Shown here piece after piece: positions 32,580 to 44,964 of a stretch of DNA of 64,000 bases. A model generated the notes under the pieces. The model made no database searches. It was not told the origin of the DNA and saw only the letters and a program-made list of their open reading frames with translations. A program made the position numbers and the translations under genes. The DNA lies in NCBI GenBank assembly GCA_049724395.1, contig JAUGWO010000069.1, positions 1 through 64,000 on the forward strand, given 5' to 3'. This stretch comes from Spongospora subterranea f. sp. subterranea (Eukaryota; Endomyxa: Phytomyxea; Phytomyxea; Plasmodiophorida). Positions within the stretch are counted from its first letter, which is position 1, and every line of letters starts with the position of its first letter.

Positions 32580-34445
32580 ATAGACATTAGGGGATATCAA
32601 AGTTGACGATTCTGAGGCGCTTTCAAAAATCTTGCCGCGCCATAAGTCCGTAGCTCAAGACGGTCTATCCAAACGTGATAACACGGATCTTGCTCGCTCA
32701 CGGAACGTGTGCGAAAAGGCCCTAAAACTTCCGGCGCCCGTCGGAGTCTACACTTCTCGAGTTTCTGCTGATGGTCGAATTTGTAGAGATTTCTGAAAAT
32801 TTCAAATCGCTAATAACAGGAGGCCCGGCAAAGAGCAAGCCAATGCAGGCTGGGCAGAAACTCACCAAGATCGATGGATATCGGGCTTTGTCTGAATTTG
32901 TTAACAGCAAATTGATTGACGGCGAAGTCCGATGGTCGGATAGTGAAGGCAAATGTCGCTGGGAACCTTATCTCAGCCGGTACAAAACGACTTGTGCTCA
33001 GATTACTTCTCAAACAGGGTTCGGTTTAACCGAAAGAGATGAGGTTCAAGGAATCAGGACAATTAGCGATAAAGAGAATCGCATGTGTCCTTACTATTAA
33101 CGCTTGGATTCGCTTTTCGGCACCAGGCAGAACTTTCAACCTTCTGTAATCTCTGAAGTAGGGATTGGCGGTGTCAGTGATGATTTTTTCAACACCCCCC
33201 CTTGTTTTTCTCCAAGAAATCAGCCAAGACGCAAGTGCTGATGAATCTCCGGGTATCGACGGCAGCAATGCATCATTCGAAGAATCCGACAATGATTTCA
33301 TTGAGCGTGTCACTTCCGGCTAGACCAGAGTATAATTGGTAAGAGATGACCAACAAAATTCCAACACCCCCTCTTCCTCTTCCTAAAGCATTACTTTCAG
33401 AATTGGATGCGCAATTTTCGCCTAGACCGAACCATCCAAAACGGGCTCGTTTGATGCCAGATTTAAAGACGTTTCCAGTTAAAGAGCCAGCTGGAAAAGG
33501 CACCCCGAAAGTCGCCAAAAAAGGTTGATGCTGTTGCAAGCTTTTCTGAAATCTCAGGGGAGGCTAACCATGCTGGAGGAAAAAAGGATGGAGCGGGATG
33601 AACAAAGACTGCTAAGAAAGAGCAAAGATTGACTCACAAACAGCGATTAGCGGTGGACGAGATTGCTTCGATTGATGACGGTGACAGCATCGACTTGGAG
33701 CGGATTGCCTATCCAGCGCGCTCTGTTCCGTTGTCTGTATCTCATTGAAGACAAGAAACTCAGCGCAGGGTTGCTGAGTTCTCGTCTTAAAAATTCTCAT
33801 CCAATAATGTGTCTCTTTTAGCCTGCAGTTGGTTGATTGAACACCATCTCGAGAATTTCAGATATCTTCTCCACAGGAGTTCCAGAACTGACTAAGTTCC
33901 CAACGAAGGCGGCTGTAGAGTTGTGTGTGGCCGTAACCTTCGCCGCTTCTTCCTTGCGTACTTCCAGCTCGAGCTTGCGTTTTTTAACTCCAACTCTTGA
34001 GCCAATCTTTGCTCTTCTATTAGCGTCTTTGTTCCTCCCGTTTCATCCTTTTCTCTCCAGCATGGTTAGCCTCCTTTGAGATTCAATAAAGCATGCAACA
34101 GCATCAACCTTTTTGGCGACTTTCGGGGTGCCTTTTCCAGCTGGCTCTTAACTGAAAACTGTTTCAAATCTTGTATCAAACGAGCCCGCTTTTGATGGTC
34201 CCGTCTAGGCGAAAATTGCGCATCCAATTCTGAAAGTAATGCTTTAAGAGAAGGAAGAGGGGGTGTTGGGGTTTTATTGGACATCTCTTACCAATTATAC
34301 TCTGGTCTAGCCGGAAGTGACACGCTCAATGAAATCATTGTCGGATTCTTCGAATGATGCATTGCTGCCGTCGATACCCGGAGATTCATCAGCACAGCTC
34401 TCAAGGTAAGCGCCAAAATGCGCAACTTTGATATCCCTAATGTTT
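32580..34445. mobile_element. Inverted-repeat DNA element carrying a trihelix (Myb/SANT-like) gene, decayed
   Basis: Both ends carry the same inverted sequence: ACATTAGGGGATATCAAAGTTG at 32582 onward, and its reverse complement at about 34408-34435. Inside, plus strand 32771-33170 encodes a trihelix-like DNA-binding domain (EVRWSDSEGKCRWEPYLSRY, QTGFGLTERDE, MCPYY, then RLDSLFGTRQNFQP). This domain recurs in repeat genes of zoosporic fungi and oomycetes. An in-frame stop at 33099 interrupts it. A second internal inverted repeat flanks the middle (see separate entry). No transposase is recognisable, so the element is probably non-autonomous. Confidence 0.6.
33230..34404. repeat. Internal inverted repeat of about 400 bp within the trihelix element
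   Basis: Left arm 33230-33640 and right arm about 33990-34404 are reverse complements with moderate divergence. Both encode the same peptide, TNKIPTPPLPLPKALLSELD on the plus strand and SNKTPTPPLPSLKALLSELD on the minus strand. On the minus strand the right copy continues with a charged helix (EEQRLAQELELKKRKLELE) and KISEILEMVFNQL, which looks like the original C-terminus of the trihelix protein. Confidence 0.85.
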
Positions 34446-35414
34446 CTTTAGTTTCAATTTTCTCAAAGCAAATGTTGAGTATGTGTCAGAAGCCAGGCAA
34501 TTCGCCATTATTCAACTGAGGGTACTCACAAATATGATGGTGTTAAATTAATGAGCAGCTGACTCCTTGATTTGACCTTACTGAAGTCGGGTTAGATTCT
34601 TGTTGGCTGAACTGAACGAGCATGAATTTGGTGCGCCAAACGGCAATGTCATGTGGGATATTGAACGATTCACACAAAACTATGACATTAAATTACCTAC
34701 AGGATATCAGGGCGGTCGAAAGGTTTCAAGGGACCTGTTAACAATTGGTCAGTTTTCATATCAACCCAGTCATGACTCGAACACGCCAAGTGTTTTCTAA
34801 CAAGTCTAATTAATTCGTTCGTTGATCCGAGGCCCCGTTTCGGTTGTCATGATCCGTGGGTTTCGATGTACATTGTTGCGACGTGTGTTGGCGCTTTACC
34901 AGCCACGCTTACGATACTGTTTTCAGGTTTCACAGACGTGCTAACCCGGTGTGTTTATCAGGTACGAGTTGACCGAGACGTACGACATAAACCACCAAAT
35001 CATGAGTACTGTATCGACACTGCCCGGTCGAATCTGTATTACGGAACTCTTGACCAAGCAGTCTGGCATTTGAATAACAGTATCCACTGGGCGTACACCA
35101 AATTTCAACTTTCATTGAAATCGATTCTATAGTCAACATTATCGGCATTCCATAATCCTCGGTCGGCTGAGCCCTTCACTGCCCACTCTGTGCCCCTTTG
35201 CCCTTCAGCCAAAACAAAAAGTGCGTGAGTTTGGTTTACGGGGTGTCGTCAACTGTCAACACTGAACACTCACACATACAGGCTAAGTACTGTACAACGA
35301 TTAACAGCGCAGTTTTGTTGATTCCAGTACTGTCAATAGTTGGGCTGCGCGTAAATCCTGCGGACAGTTTGAGCTCGAAAACACTGGAATATCAGTGATT
35401 GGTTCATTCTGCCA
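34446..35414. other. Spacer before HRD1, no secure gene
   Basis: ORFs at 34600-34800 and 34866-35132 have no recognised motif and no convincing exon joins to each other. Treated as unassigned. Confidence 0.35.
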
Positions 35415-37028
35415 ATGGGCTCCGGTTTGATCCTTTATGGTCTCGCGTCGATAGTCTCTGGAACTGGAGCCATTGCCCACGCCTTGATCACACGGAAACA
35501 GTTTTTCAATGCCGCTATCTATTTGACCACAGCCAAAGTTGACATATTGGTTTGTGGTTGTATCACCACGTGTACATCAACTCCATTTGAGAATTCTGTC
35601 CAGATTTTGGGAAACCTTGCTTGCTTGCTCACACTACTACTCGCCAAGGGTATTTTAAAAGCGTTTTTAGGGCGTTTACGTGGGTTCGAAGTCGAGGTAA
35701 GCGACGTCTGTCACTCTCCGATATCTTTTATTAATTCCTTTACAGAACCTTGTCGATAATGGCAAATATATGATCACGGAGACATGTTTGGCATTAACCA
35801 CGTTCCGTCAAGAAATCGACTTTTCAGGCGTTTTCCTTTTTGGCTCATTGTTGTTCTTAAAGTGTTTTCATTGGCTTCTAACATCCAGAATTGAACATGT
35901 CGGTTGTTTACTGCCTAGTATTGATAATATAACGGATTTATTTTTTATGCAGGTGGGAAGATCTCATTCTGTTAGTCCAGTAACACACATCAGGCTTGCT
36001 GTTCTTCTATGTTTTCTAGCGGTGTGCGATATTGTGCACATTTCGGCAATTGTATCGAGCGGTTCAATATTCTCTGTCATGTCGGGGCAATTGGTCTTAC
36101 CCACCGTTCACCTCTTGTTTGCTTTCGAGTTTACTATGTTGCTGTTAAGTCTCTTTGTTCTGGCATTACAGTACTTGATATTGATCATTGACACTCGATA
36201 TGATGGACAATGGGAACGCAAACCAGTTTTGACTTTTTATGTCGACATCATACATGACCTGATCCGCGTCTTCATGTATGCTGTTTTTTTCATCATCATT
36301 GGCGCTTATTTTGGAATTCCGCTACACCTTATTCGCGAACTCTACGTCGCTTTTCATACTTTCAAAGATCGATTGTCCAATTACATGCGCTACAAACGAC
36401 TAATGCGGAACCTGAATGAGCGCTTCCCGGACGCGACACCGGAACAGATCGCTGAACGTTCGGATGATCAATGCATTATCTGCCGTGAAGTGATGGTTTC
36501 CGGGAAAGCTCTTCCATGTTCTCATCTGTTCCATTTCCATTGCCTACGAACATGGTTAGAACGATCAAATACCTGCCCAATATGTCGAGCGGCCATTCCA
36601 GATTTGACCGAGGAGCGCCGGCCAATTCCAGCTCATCCGGTTGCTGCTCCTGTTCCCGCTCCTGTTGAAATTCCGCCCGTTGCGCGCACAACCCCAGGTA
36701 TTATAAGTGCTTTATCGAAACGTGTAATCGCCCAGCATGTTAATTGACGGATTTTGCCAGGAACGACATCGCTGCCAGAATCGATTCGAGTTGCTCACAG
36801 GTCGCTACTTCAAAAACAGACTCTCGCTGTGCAAAAACAGATCGATTTTCACAATCAGAATCTTCGTGAGTTATCATCAATCTTTGAACATGTACGGTTA
36901 TCTACAGTGTTTTTCAGTGACATTTTCTAAACATATTTTTTCAGCTGCTTGATATGCAACGGCAGTTGGAACTGATAGATGTTGCTGAAGACAACGAACC
37001 AGCCCAGGACGGCCAACTGTCCTCGTAG
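35415..37028 (+). CDS. HRD1: ER-associated degradation E3 ubiquitin ligase HRD1/synoviolin
   Basis: Membrane RING ligase that ubiquitinates misfolded ER proteins for p97-driven extraction. Five exons (35415-35696, 35746-35898, 35953-36697, 36761-36891, 36945-37028) sum to 1395 nt, 464 residues, closed in frame. The N-terminal half has multiple membrane helices with the family signatures TETCLALTTFR and FLKCFHWLL. The RING-H2 domain follows at about residues 265-310: CIICREVM, CSHLFHFHCLRTWL, CPICR. A loop YKRLMRNLNERFPDATPEQ lies just before it, as in other HRD1 proteins. The tail is Pro/Ala-rich and ends in an amphipathic helix (LLQKQTLAVQKQIDFHNQ). It is shorter than human SYVN1 (617) and close to yeast Hrd1 (551). 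Confidence 0.95.
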
Positions 37029-37154
37029 TCTATAAAATATCATCAATATATTTAACAAACTTAGCGAAACCGCTGCAGGCATGTCTGTTTCCCTTTCCAT
37101 GACAACACGTTTATTGCCCGTATTGGCGATGTTATTTTTTTTATTGATTTAAGT

Positions 37155-39578
37155 TCACTCTTCTCCCGATTTGGTTCGGCCATTTTTTTTTTCTGTGTAG
37201 CTTGTATCCTCTACTTTATCATTGTCCGGTCTGTGGTAGTTCCGCCAGAATTCTGCGTTGTCTTCGAGGTGTCTCATAATCGGCTCGAACCCATCGAACA
37301 CCGAACTGGAAGTGTCAAGTAGTGGTTTCACGATGTAATTGATGAACCCTATCTGGTTGACTCCCAGCGAATCCTGCATGCGTCTATCCATCAGTAAGCT
37401 GACTTCCAAACCTTTTTCGCGCTCTTGATCTCCTTGCCGGTAGAACTCTTCGATCACAAGCTGATTCCATCTCAAATGCAGCGTAGTCGACTTCGGAAAT
37501 ACCAATCAAAATCAAGGATATATACGGTGCCTGAATGCATACCTTTGTGAAATGGGCAAGATCGGAAACTTTGATGAGAATTCGGAGCATCATTGTTATA
37601 TCCTTCTCAAACCAGTTAACGGTTCTGTCCAAATCAGCCGGCATCGATGCTAACTTGATCTTGAAAGCGGACAAGATTTCAAAATGCCTCGCCAAATCAG
37701 TGGAAAGGATCATGTCGATCATAATGCCTCGAACTGTTTTGAATTGCGACCGCGTTAATGAATGGAAGATATTGCATTTTGGAATCGACGCGATCTTGAA
37801 AATTTCAGCGACATGCATATTCTCAAGAACGGCTTTATCATTATCTAAACGAATGGCGTTTGCCAATAATTACACTACTGTTCTGCTCAAGTAAACGTCT
37901 CAATCGATATCTTACAGGATGAGTGCTTCTGGAGATCCGGTGTTGATCATGAAGGCGTTATTGTAGCCAGGGTGGCCGACATCGTGTCCGAGACAGGCAA
38001 TCAGCGCCGCCATGAGCTCGATTGGTTGTAGCGACTGGGTCTGGTTGCTGGCGTACAATAGGTTGTAGAACGAATGACAAACATCGGCACCTAAAAAAAG
38101 CAAACAAACAACGCTCAAATTCCTCATCTTCCACCACGCATTGTGTGAGTCCAACCGTGAGCGCTATTGTGGTATATAACATTTAGATAATGGCGCTGAA
38201 GGTGATCAAAGAAATTGGTGACGGTGACGGGATCAAGTTTCAGTTCGGCCACGAAGTTATGCTCGGTGAACAGCGCCGCGGCCAAAAGCGTAATGGCGCA
38301 ACCGTTGCTACGGGCATTGATATCCAGGAAATCCAAGTTCCATGTCAACAGTTTCGTTGCCAGCTCGATGGCGATTCCAGACCGATCACAAGTCAAATCT
38401 AGACTGACCGAGGTCTTTCTCGGAACGAGCAGCTTTTTCTCCATTACACGATAAGTCATTGCACCAATGGATGAACCCGTCCGCTCGAGAAAATGCGGTC
38501 GTTTCCAATTCACAAACTCGGAATGGGTTAGCTCTGTCGACATGAACTTGACGACCGCCATTTCGCCTTGAGCCGCATCGCGAAGATGCAAATCCGGTCG
38601 AAGAAGCGATTCGGAGTTATCGCCAAGAAGCTGGATTACCTGGGCAATCGTCGAGCGAAGGCTGGCATCACTTGGCGTTGTGCATGATTCCAAAACGACA
38701 TTTAAACGATGAAGGATCTTCTCGAGCGGCGAATCGAGGTTTATAGCCGGGACCGGTCGGCGTAGTGCAGTTTTTTCGGCTTTGTCGAGGCGAGCCTTCA
38801 ATGTCTGGTTTTCAGCAAGAACCTGACGTGTAAATATGTACTCGGAACGACGTAAAGATTTGTTCTGGAAGGAACCGTTCAGGAATATCAATGATATGGC
38901 GACGAGAAAGGTGATCGTGGAGACGAGCTCGGCCCAAGAAGGGTTGGAACTATACGAGTTGTTGAATAACAGCAGAGAAATATAGATAATATTACTAGAC
39001 ACGATCACAATTATTGCCGATGGACGACGTATAGGAGACGCGATCGATATCGACCCCAAGACAATCAACAGACTGTGTAATGGCCACGTCGTCAACAGAT
39101 GGTTGTGTCCGATCTGCGACGCCACCAATATCGCCAGGACTGCCGCTGACATGGCCATGGTCAAGATCTCCTGCGTATAGACCTGCATCGTATCGAATAT
39201 GCACAGAACCGAAAGCAGCACGGCCACGATTCCCATCCCGACGGCCTCGCTCGTTATCGATACCTGGAACTCCCATTCCGTCGAATCAGGGTGCGCCAAC
39301 TCGCTGAGGATGCGCAGAGCGATGAGTACGCTAACGATGCCCAGAAACGTGAATAGGCAAGGTAACGTAGTTGACAGGGTCTTGTCAAGGATGGTCTGAT
39401 CGGTTTCGGAGTTGCCCATGGTATCGAACACTGAACTGAACTTGGATGAACGCCATCCTTGACCACAAGACGGTACAGTAGTTTTGGCGCCGTCAGCGCT
39501 CGGGATTTTCACCGATGGGTAGCGGACCGATTCGGATGAGGATCCAGATGATGTTCTGGCTTTTATTGGTGACGCCAT
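37155..39578 (-). CDS. Membrane-bound 3',5'-cyclic nucleotide phosphodiesterase
   Basis: Class I phosphodiesterase that ends cAMP/cGMP signals. Exons: 39578-38148, 38090-37916, 37844-37543 and 37490-37155. The N-terminal part has about six hydrophobic helices (LFTFLGIVSVLIALRIL, then several more up to residue 230), followed by a coiled coil and linker. The catalytic HD domain runs YHNSAHGADVCHSFYNL, ACLGHDVGHPGYNNAF (metal-binding HD), KAVLENMHVAE, and KVSDLAH (second metal Asp). It continues EEFYRQGDQEREKGLEVSL and closes with a charged tail. Joins 1-2 and 3-4 are perfect. The join between exons 2 and 3, around LYNDKAVLEN, is one base out of frame with the visible GTAAG donor. Upstream membrane helices in place of GAF domains are like some fungal and amoebozoan enzymes. 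Confidence 0.9.
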
Positions 39579-40334
39579 GGGCCTGCGATCAAGGAGCTCG
39601 ATGATCGAACGGTCTATCCGCTGTTGGGTTCAGTAAACCCCATTCTCTATCTCGATCATCGTTTAAAATTGATGACCATGAAGGTCCTGGAAGTGATACC
39701 GATCCGATCCTGGCCTTACCGTACTAAACATAATAGTACACGAACTAGGGTCTCCTCTTGCTCAACATCCCGTGAAAACGACCGATAACTGACTTGGAGT
39801 TCATTTATAGTATTAAATCTATTCACAAAGGATTGTGACCACGTACGCCAGAAGTGATATCGGGCGGGAGAAACACTCTGACGATGGATGAACGAAGTAG
39901 CATCAACTCAGCGATGACCCTGTCGTACAATCAAGACCGGCACTGTCCTGTGCAAAAAATGATATTGCACTAAGGGGAAGAAGGCATGCCAGCATGCCTT
40001 CTTGCCATTGATGCACAACCCCGTCGGAATGGTATTGGTCGTCACTTTATTGACCCATCAGACGTCACTCTCGTGTCCCTCTGTATGTTTGACAGGTGGG
40101 TTTGGCCCAAGACACTCACAGAGGTGACAGTGGTAACATCGTCAATCCGTTTCTCTTCTCCGCTGCCCTTGTCATTCCTCAATTGTCACTGTACAGTATT
40201 CTGACTGTAATCTGACAGATTCTGACTGTATTCCGAGCGTGGTACCGTCGGCACGTTACATCACCCCCCGTGGGCGTGGCGTACACTAACTCTCAGCCGG
40301 GTGTCGCTTAAGTCATTCGACTTTGCAAAACGAC
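39579..40334. other. Divergent promoter region between phosphodiesterase and PEPCK
   Basis: Holds the putative promoters of both genes. A perfect hairpin of 12-bp arms lies at 39978-39989 and 39992-40003 (AAGAAGGCATGC / GCATGCCTTCTT). A TCTGACTGTA motif recurs around 40198-40230. No gene recognised. Confidence 0.5.
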
Positions 40335-43168
40335 ATGATGTTAACGCTGAGGCCGATATCGCGATTATTGCTTCGGCAACGACGCGCATTCTATGATTGG
40401 ACCCCCAGCGCCTCGTATTTAAGTGCATGGTCGAACAATACCACGCTCAACGATTGGGTCGTGGACCGGATCAATCTGTTTCAGGTTCGGTCGCATGTCG
40501 CTTCTGATTTCCGGTCTCCTGAACCCACCTGTAGCCCAGCCGAGTACATTTATGCGATGGGTCGGAGGAAGAGTACAAGATGTTGCTCAACCTCATGGTG
40601 CAGACCGGTACCTTGATCAAGCTCAATCCCGAGCTGCGCCCAAACAGCTATCTCGCCCGCTCCGATAAAAGTGATGTTGCACGTATCGAAGAGAGAACGT
40701 TTATTTGCAGGTATTCACGAATAGGTGAGTTATATATCGACGACTGCTGATGGCAGGACTATAGTGATAGCCAAACGGATGCCGGTCCGAACAACATTTG
40801 GATGGACCCGCTTGAAGCACAGTTCAAGCTAAACGCTCTGTTCACCTCATCAATGCAAGGTCGAACACTTTATGTTGTGCCTTTCAGTATGGGACCGATC
40901 GGTTCACCAATTTCTCAGGTGATTCACTTTGTGTACATTGTCGCCAATGACGTCTTACCCTTTGTTGTCAGATTGGAGTTCAAATAACTGATTCTCCATG
41001 TAATATTGAATGCGTAAATCGACAGACATCATTGTGTTGAACATTACCGCAGATGCTGTGGCGTCCATGCGTATCATGACTCGAATGGGAAAAGTGGCAC
41101 TAGATGCTCTTGGTTCTGACGGATTCTTTGTTCCTTGCATGTAAAGCAGATACAGCTCAATGATTTACCAGTCGGCCTTCTGAATTTCCACATAGACACT
41201 CCATTGGTGTTCCCCTGACGCGGGATATGCAAGATTCTTCCTGGCCGTGTGTGCCCACTATGGAAGGCAAATGGATCGTAATATCGCAGCCGAAGCGCTC
41301 TCGAATTTGGTCTGAGCAATTTCCGTAGGTTCATTTCCCAGAGCAACGACGAATTTGGTCCTATGGCAGTGGGTATGGTATATATCCAGCTACCTCATTC
41401 TCTTTTTCAGTTTGTCGATTACTGTTCAAATCTAGGTGGAAACGCGTTACTTGGCAAAAAGTGCTTCGCTCTTCGTATCGCATCTGCCATGGCCCGCGAC
41501 GAAGGGTGGCTAGCTGAGCACATGCTCATCGTCGGCATCACTAATCCGAAAGGCGTCAAGAAATATTTTGCCGCAGCGTTTCCTTCCGCATGCGGAAAGG
41601 TCCATCTGCTGTCCATCTGGTGATTCTAACATTTTGAATCCTCAACAGACCAATTTAGCGATGATGCAACCGAAAGTCCCAGGATGGAAGGTTGAATGCG
41701 TCGGTGACGACATGTAAGATGTTGTTTCCACAGATGTACCGTTCTAATATATGAACCGCAGTGCTTGGATGAAAATCGGACCCGATGGAAAGCTGTATGC
41801 CATTAACCCTGAGGCTGGTTTCTTCGGTGTTGCTCCTGGTACCAAATTTGTTTTCAATATTGTTTTTCCATTGAGCGATAAGTTTTCAGGAACGTCATAT
41901 GACTCGAACCCTAATGCGATGAAGTCGCTCTCAAAGAACGTGGTATGAACCGAATCGATCTTGCACTGCATTTTTCATGATAGTAATCGATATTTGATCT
42001 TATTAGATCTTTACCAACTGCGCACTCACTCCCGAGAACGATGGTCGTACTTATAATTTGGCAACCATGATACCAAGTGCTGACTTGCTTTGACTCAGTT
42101 TGGTGGGAGGGGATGACTGCCCAACCTCCCAAGAAACTTCTCTCCTGGCTGCGTGCAGATTGGACACCAGGGTCTGGGTCACCGGCCGCGCATCCAAACG
42201 CTCGATTCACTGTTGCTGCTGAGCAATGCCCAGTCATCGACCCCAAAGTCAAGATCGAATACCCTTCATTTTTATCATGTCATTTATGGGTTTTCATGTT
42301 CAGTGGGCTGATCCGGCGGGAGTCCCGATTTCAGGCATTATTTTCGGCGGAAGTAATATTTCCCGGTTTTATCCGAATATTCAAATTTAACTGGCCCTAG
42401 GACGATCATCAAATATTCCTCTCGTGTTCCAAGCACGTAGCTGGGATCATGGTACCTTTATCGGGGCGGTGATGACATCAGAAACCACTGCCGCCGCTGC
42501 TGGAAAACGCGGTGTGCTACGACCAGATCCTGTACGTGCACGTTTCGCTAATTTCCGTTCTGCTGATTTTGTTGTTTCTAGTTCGCAATGATGCCGTTTT
42601 GCGGATATAACATGGCCGATTACTTTGATCACTGGCTTTCATTCTCTCAACGAACAGATGAGGCCAAACTTCCCAAAGTATTTCATGTTAACTGGTACCG
42701 TATAGATAATCTCAACCGGGTCGAGTCTGATATTGTAATGCAGGTTCCGCAAATCTGCACAGGGCAAATTTATGGTATATGAGTTTTGTCAGAGTTTTGT
42801 TTCGGTGGCTAATGGTCTGCTATAGTGGCCAGGATTTGGCGATAATATTCGTGTGTTGGAGTGGATTTTCAACCGCTGTAGCGATGAACCAAGTGATAAC
42901 GCGTACATATAGTAGATATGTCCACTTCCGCAACCTTGAACCGTTTCTTAGAGTAAACACGGCGATTGGTCTAGTGCCGAAACCAGGCGCGATTGACACG
43001 AAAGATCTGGACGTGGCGCCAGAAACAATGGCAGCCCTACTTGAGGTGGATAATGTAGCATTCCGTAATGAAGCGCAAAAGTATCGCCAGTTTCTGTCCC
43101 AGTTCGGCGATCGGATTCCTGAAAAGATCATGTCCCATCTTGATACTCTTCAATCATCAACCAAGTAA
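40335..43168 (+). CDS. PCK: Phosphoenolpyruvate carboxykinase, GTP type
   Basis: Converts oxaloacetate and GTP to phosphoenolpyruvate, CO2 and GDP in gluconeogenesis. The first exons are 40335-40484, 40535-40710, 40765-40918 and from 40972; further small exons run to the stop at 43168. Clear family motifs: [51 protein letters not shown] with TNL after the next intron (kinase-1 loop with the hyper-reactive Cys), [45 protein letters not shown] and FHVNWYR. These belong to the GTP-dependent, animal-type enzyme and not the ATP-dependent one of yeasts. The N-terminus [20 protein letters not shown] is basic and Arg-rich, so the protein may be mitochondrial. Most introns are about 50 bp. Confidence 0.95.
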
Positions 43169-43317
43169 TTTACTAAAACCTTAGAGCTCATCTTTACCAG
43201 GTCAAATGAAAACTTGGGGTTTCGCCATGGTTGTTCGTACAGTGCGAAACAACCGAAAAACGCCGTCGTCGGCTTGAAATGATGGGATTCGGTCCGTGCC
43301 ATCGCCATTGAACCTTT

Positions 43318-44517
43318 ATGAAGCGACAATTTCAATGGATGAGAACTCCTTTGGCCAGGAGGCAATATAGTGCTTATGGGTATCATTTGCATTGGGTAGC
43401 GCCACCTGATCTGCAGTCGTCGCATCTGGGTCCGGAGCTGCCCGAGGTCCGGGATGCCGACGGTCTGGTTAGCACGCGTCGCCATCTTCATGATGGCACG
43501 CCAATCTCGCTGCTGAATAGGGCGATGGAGATCGTGAAACCTATGGGATCTGCACTATGTGAACCTATCCAATCCCGTCTAGCTTATATCCACCAGCAAC
43601 GTGGCGATTATCGCTCAGAACTCGACACGTTGAAGAACATTCCCAATCCGTTGCATCAATCAGCGGCGGCTATCGCCACGTACAAATTAGGCAGAACAGA
43701 TGACGCCATCAACTTTGGATTGCGATTAACTACCTCTGATCAACCATTACTCGACTCGTTGCGCGCTCGAGCCGTTTATGGTGTTTTAGCTCGAGATTCG
43801 AGCAGTTTAGAGACTGCTTCTGAGTTGGCCAGCGCTTTGCCTGGGGATTGTACAGTCAAAGGTTGGGTTTGATCATGTGCACATATGTGCATCTATATTA
43901 ATTTGTTGTAGCGATATTGAAACTGTTGAACGCATGGGTTCTGTACGATCAAGGTGCGAACGTTTCAGTTGCTCTTGTTCTAGACGACGCGATATCAACA
44001 CTCAAAAACAGCAACGCCAGTTCCAAGATACTTGTTCCAGCACTACAGCTGTCTGGGATCGTAGCTGGTCCAGAACATCCCAACGCCCGCGTTCTGTTTC
44101 AGCAGGCGCTCAACGCCTGTGAAGAGGCCAACGTAATTCCATTTCAGTGATCGGTTCACAACGTTCTTAGTCGTCCAGCAGGACATGGTTATCGCCATGA
44201 CCGAATCGTTACGATTATTGTCGTTGTCGTACAAGATGTCGGGAGAGGCGATCATCGCCGAGGGGTTGTTGCGCTCGGCGATCAGCAGGATGACATCGTC
44301 GCGTTATCTATCGGCACCCATGTTGACGGCGTTGACGGCAACTCGCAAAACGTACAGCGATCTGTTGCGCGATCTGGAATGGAATGGCGTTAGTCGTCAA
44401 GCTGATGCAGATCGTGTTCTGGCCGAATGCGATGCCGATCGTAAACGGTGCCCGTTTCTGAATGGTGACGCTGTTCCTTTACCGGAATGGATTGTTCAGA
44501 TTCTCACGTCGGATTAA
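43318..44517 (+). CDS. Unknown helical-repeat protein, probably mitochondrial
   Basis: Exons 43318-43861, 43912-44132 and 44179-44517 sum to 1104 nt, 367 residues in frame. The start (MKRQFQWMRTPLARRQYSAY) is basic and looks like a mitochondrial targeting sequence. From about residue 95 the protein consists of helical pairs resembling tetratricopeptide repeats (RLAYIHQQRGDYRSELDTL, AAIATYKLGRTDDAINFGL, ESLRLLSLSYKMSGEAIIAE). The C-terminus is CPFLNGDAVPLPEWIVQIL. I do not recognise the family; TTC19 or a mitochondrial translation factor are possibilities but not supported by a signature. It starts 150 bp after PEPCK on the same strand. Confidence 0.65.
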
Positions 44518-44964
44518 CTATTATAAATCTATACATATTCCTACAGGTTTCAGCCCGGCAAATGTCGTCTAGACAGTGCCTAGCATTTGAACGAGGATAT
44601 TTTCACAGTGTGAGTACGATCGGGGAACCTTGCGAGGAGTGATTAAATCAACGGATCGAGTTCATGGTGATTGTACAACCGAGCCACCGTCTTGTTGCAA
44701 TATTCGAGTGGTTGAGCGTGGCTAAAGGCACCGGTAGACCCGCAGCACATCACCACAGCAGCGGTAATTGACGACGGGAGTTGTCCCTTCAGTCATCGTC
44801 CTCACTTCATGTTCCTGATTCCCGAGCGACGCCATCAATCATGGGCGGAAAGTCACGAAGCCAAATCCAAATTATTGAACCGATCCAGGAAGTAGGATTT
44901 CCAACACAATAGCGTTCCCCAAATGTTGTGGTCACAAAGTCGCAATCGTAGGTCGAACGTGAAT
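44518..44964. other. Spacer with possible upstream exon of the axonemal repeat gene
   Basis: An ATG at about 44841 opens MGGKSRSQIQIIEPIQEV. It is followed by a donor-like GTAGGA and an acceptor before 44952, but the join is not in frame with the exon used here. The true start of the next gene may therefore lie in this stretch. Nothing else is recognised. Confidence 0.35.
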
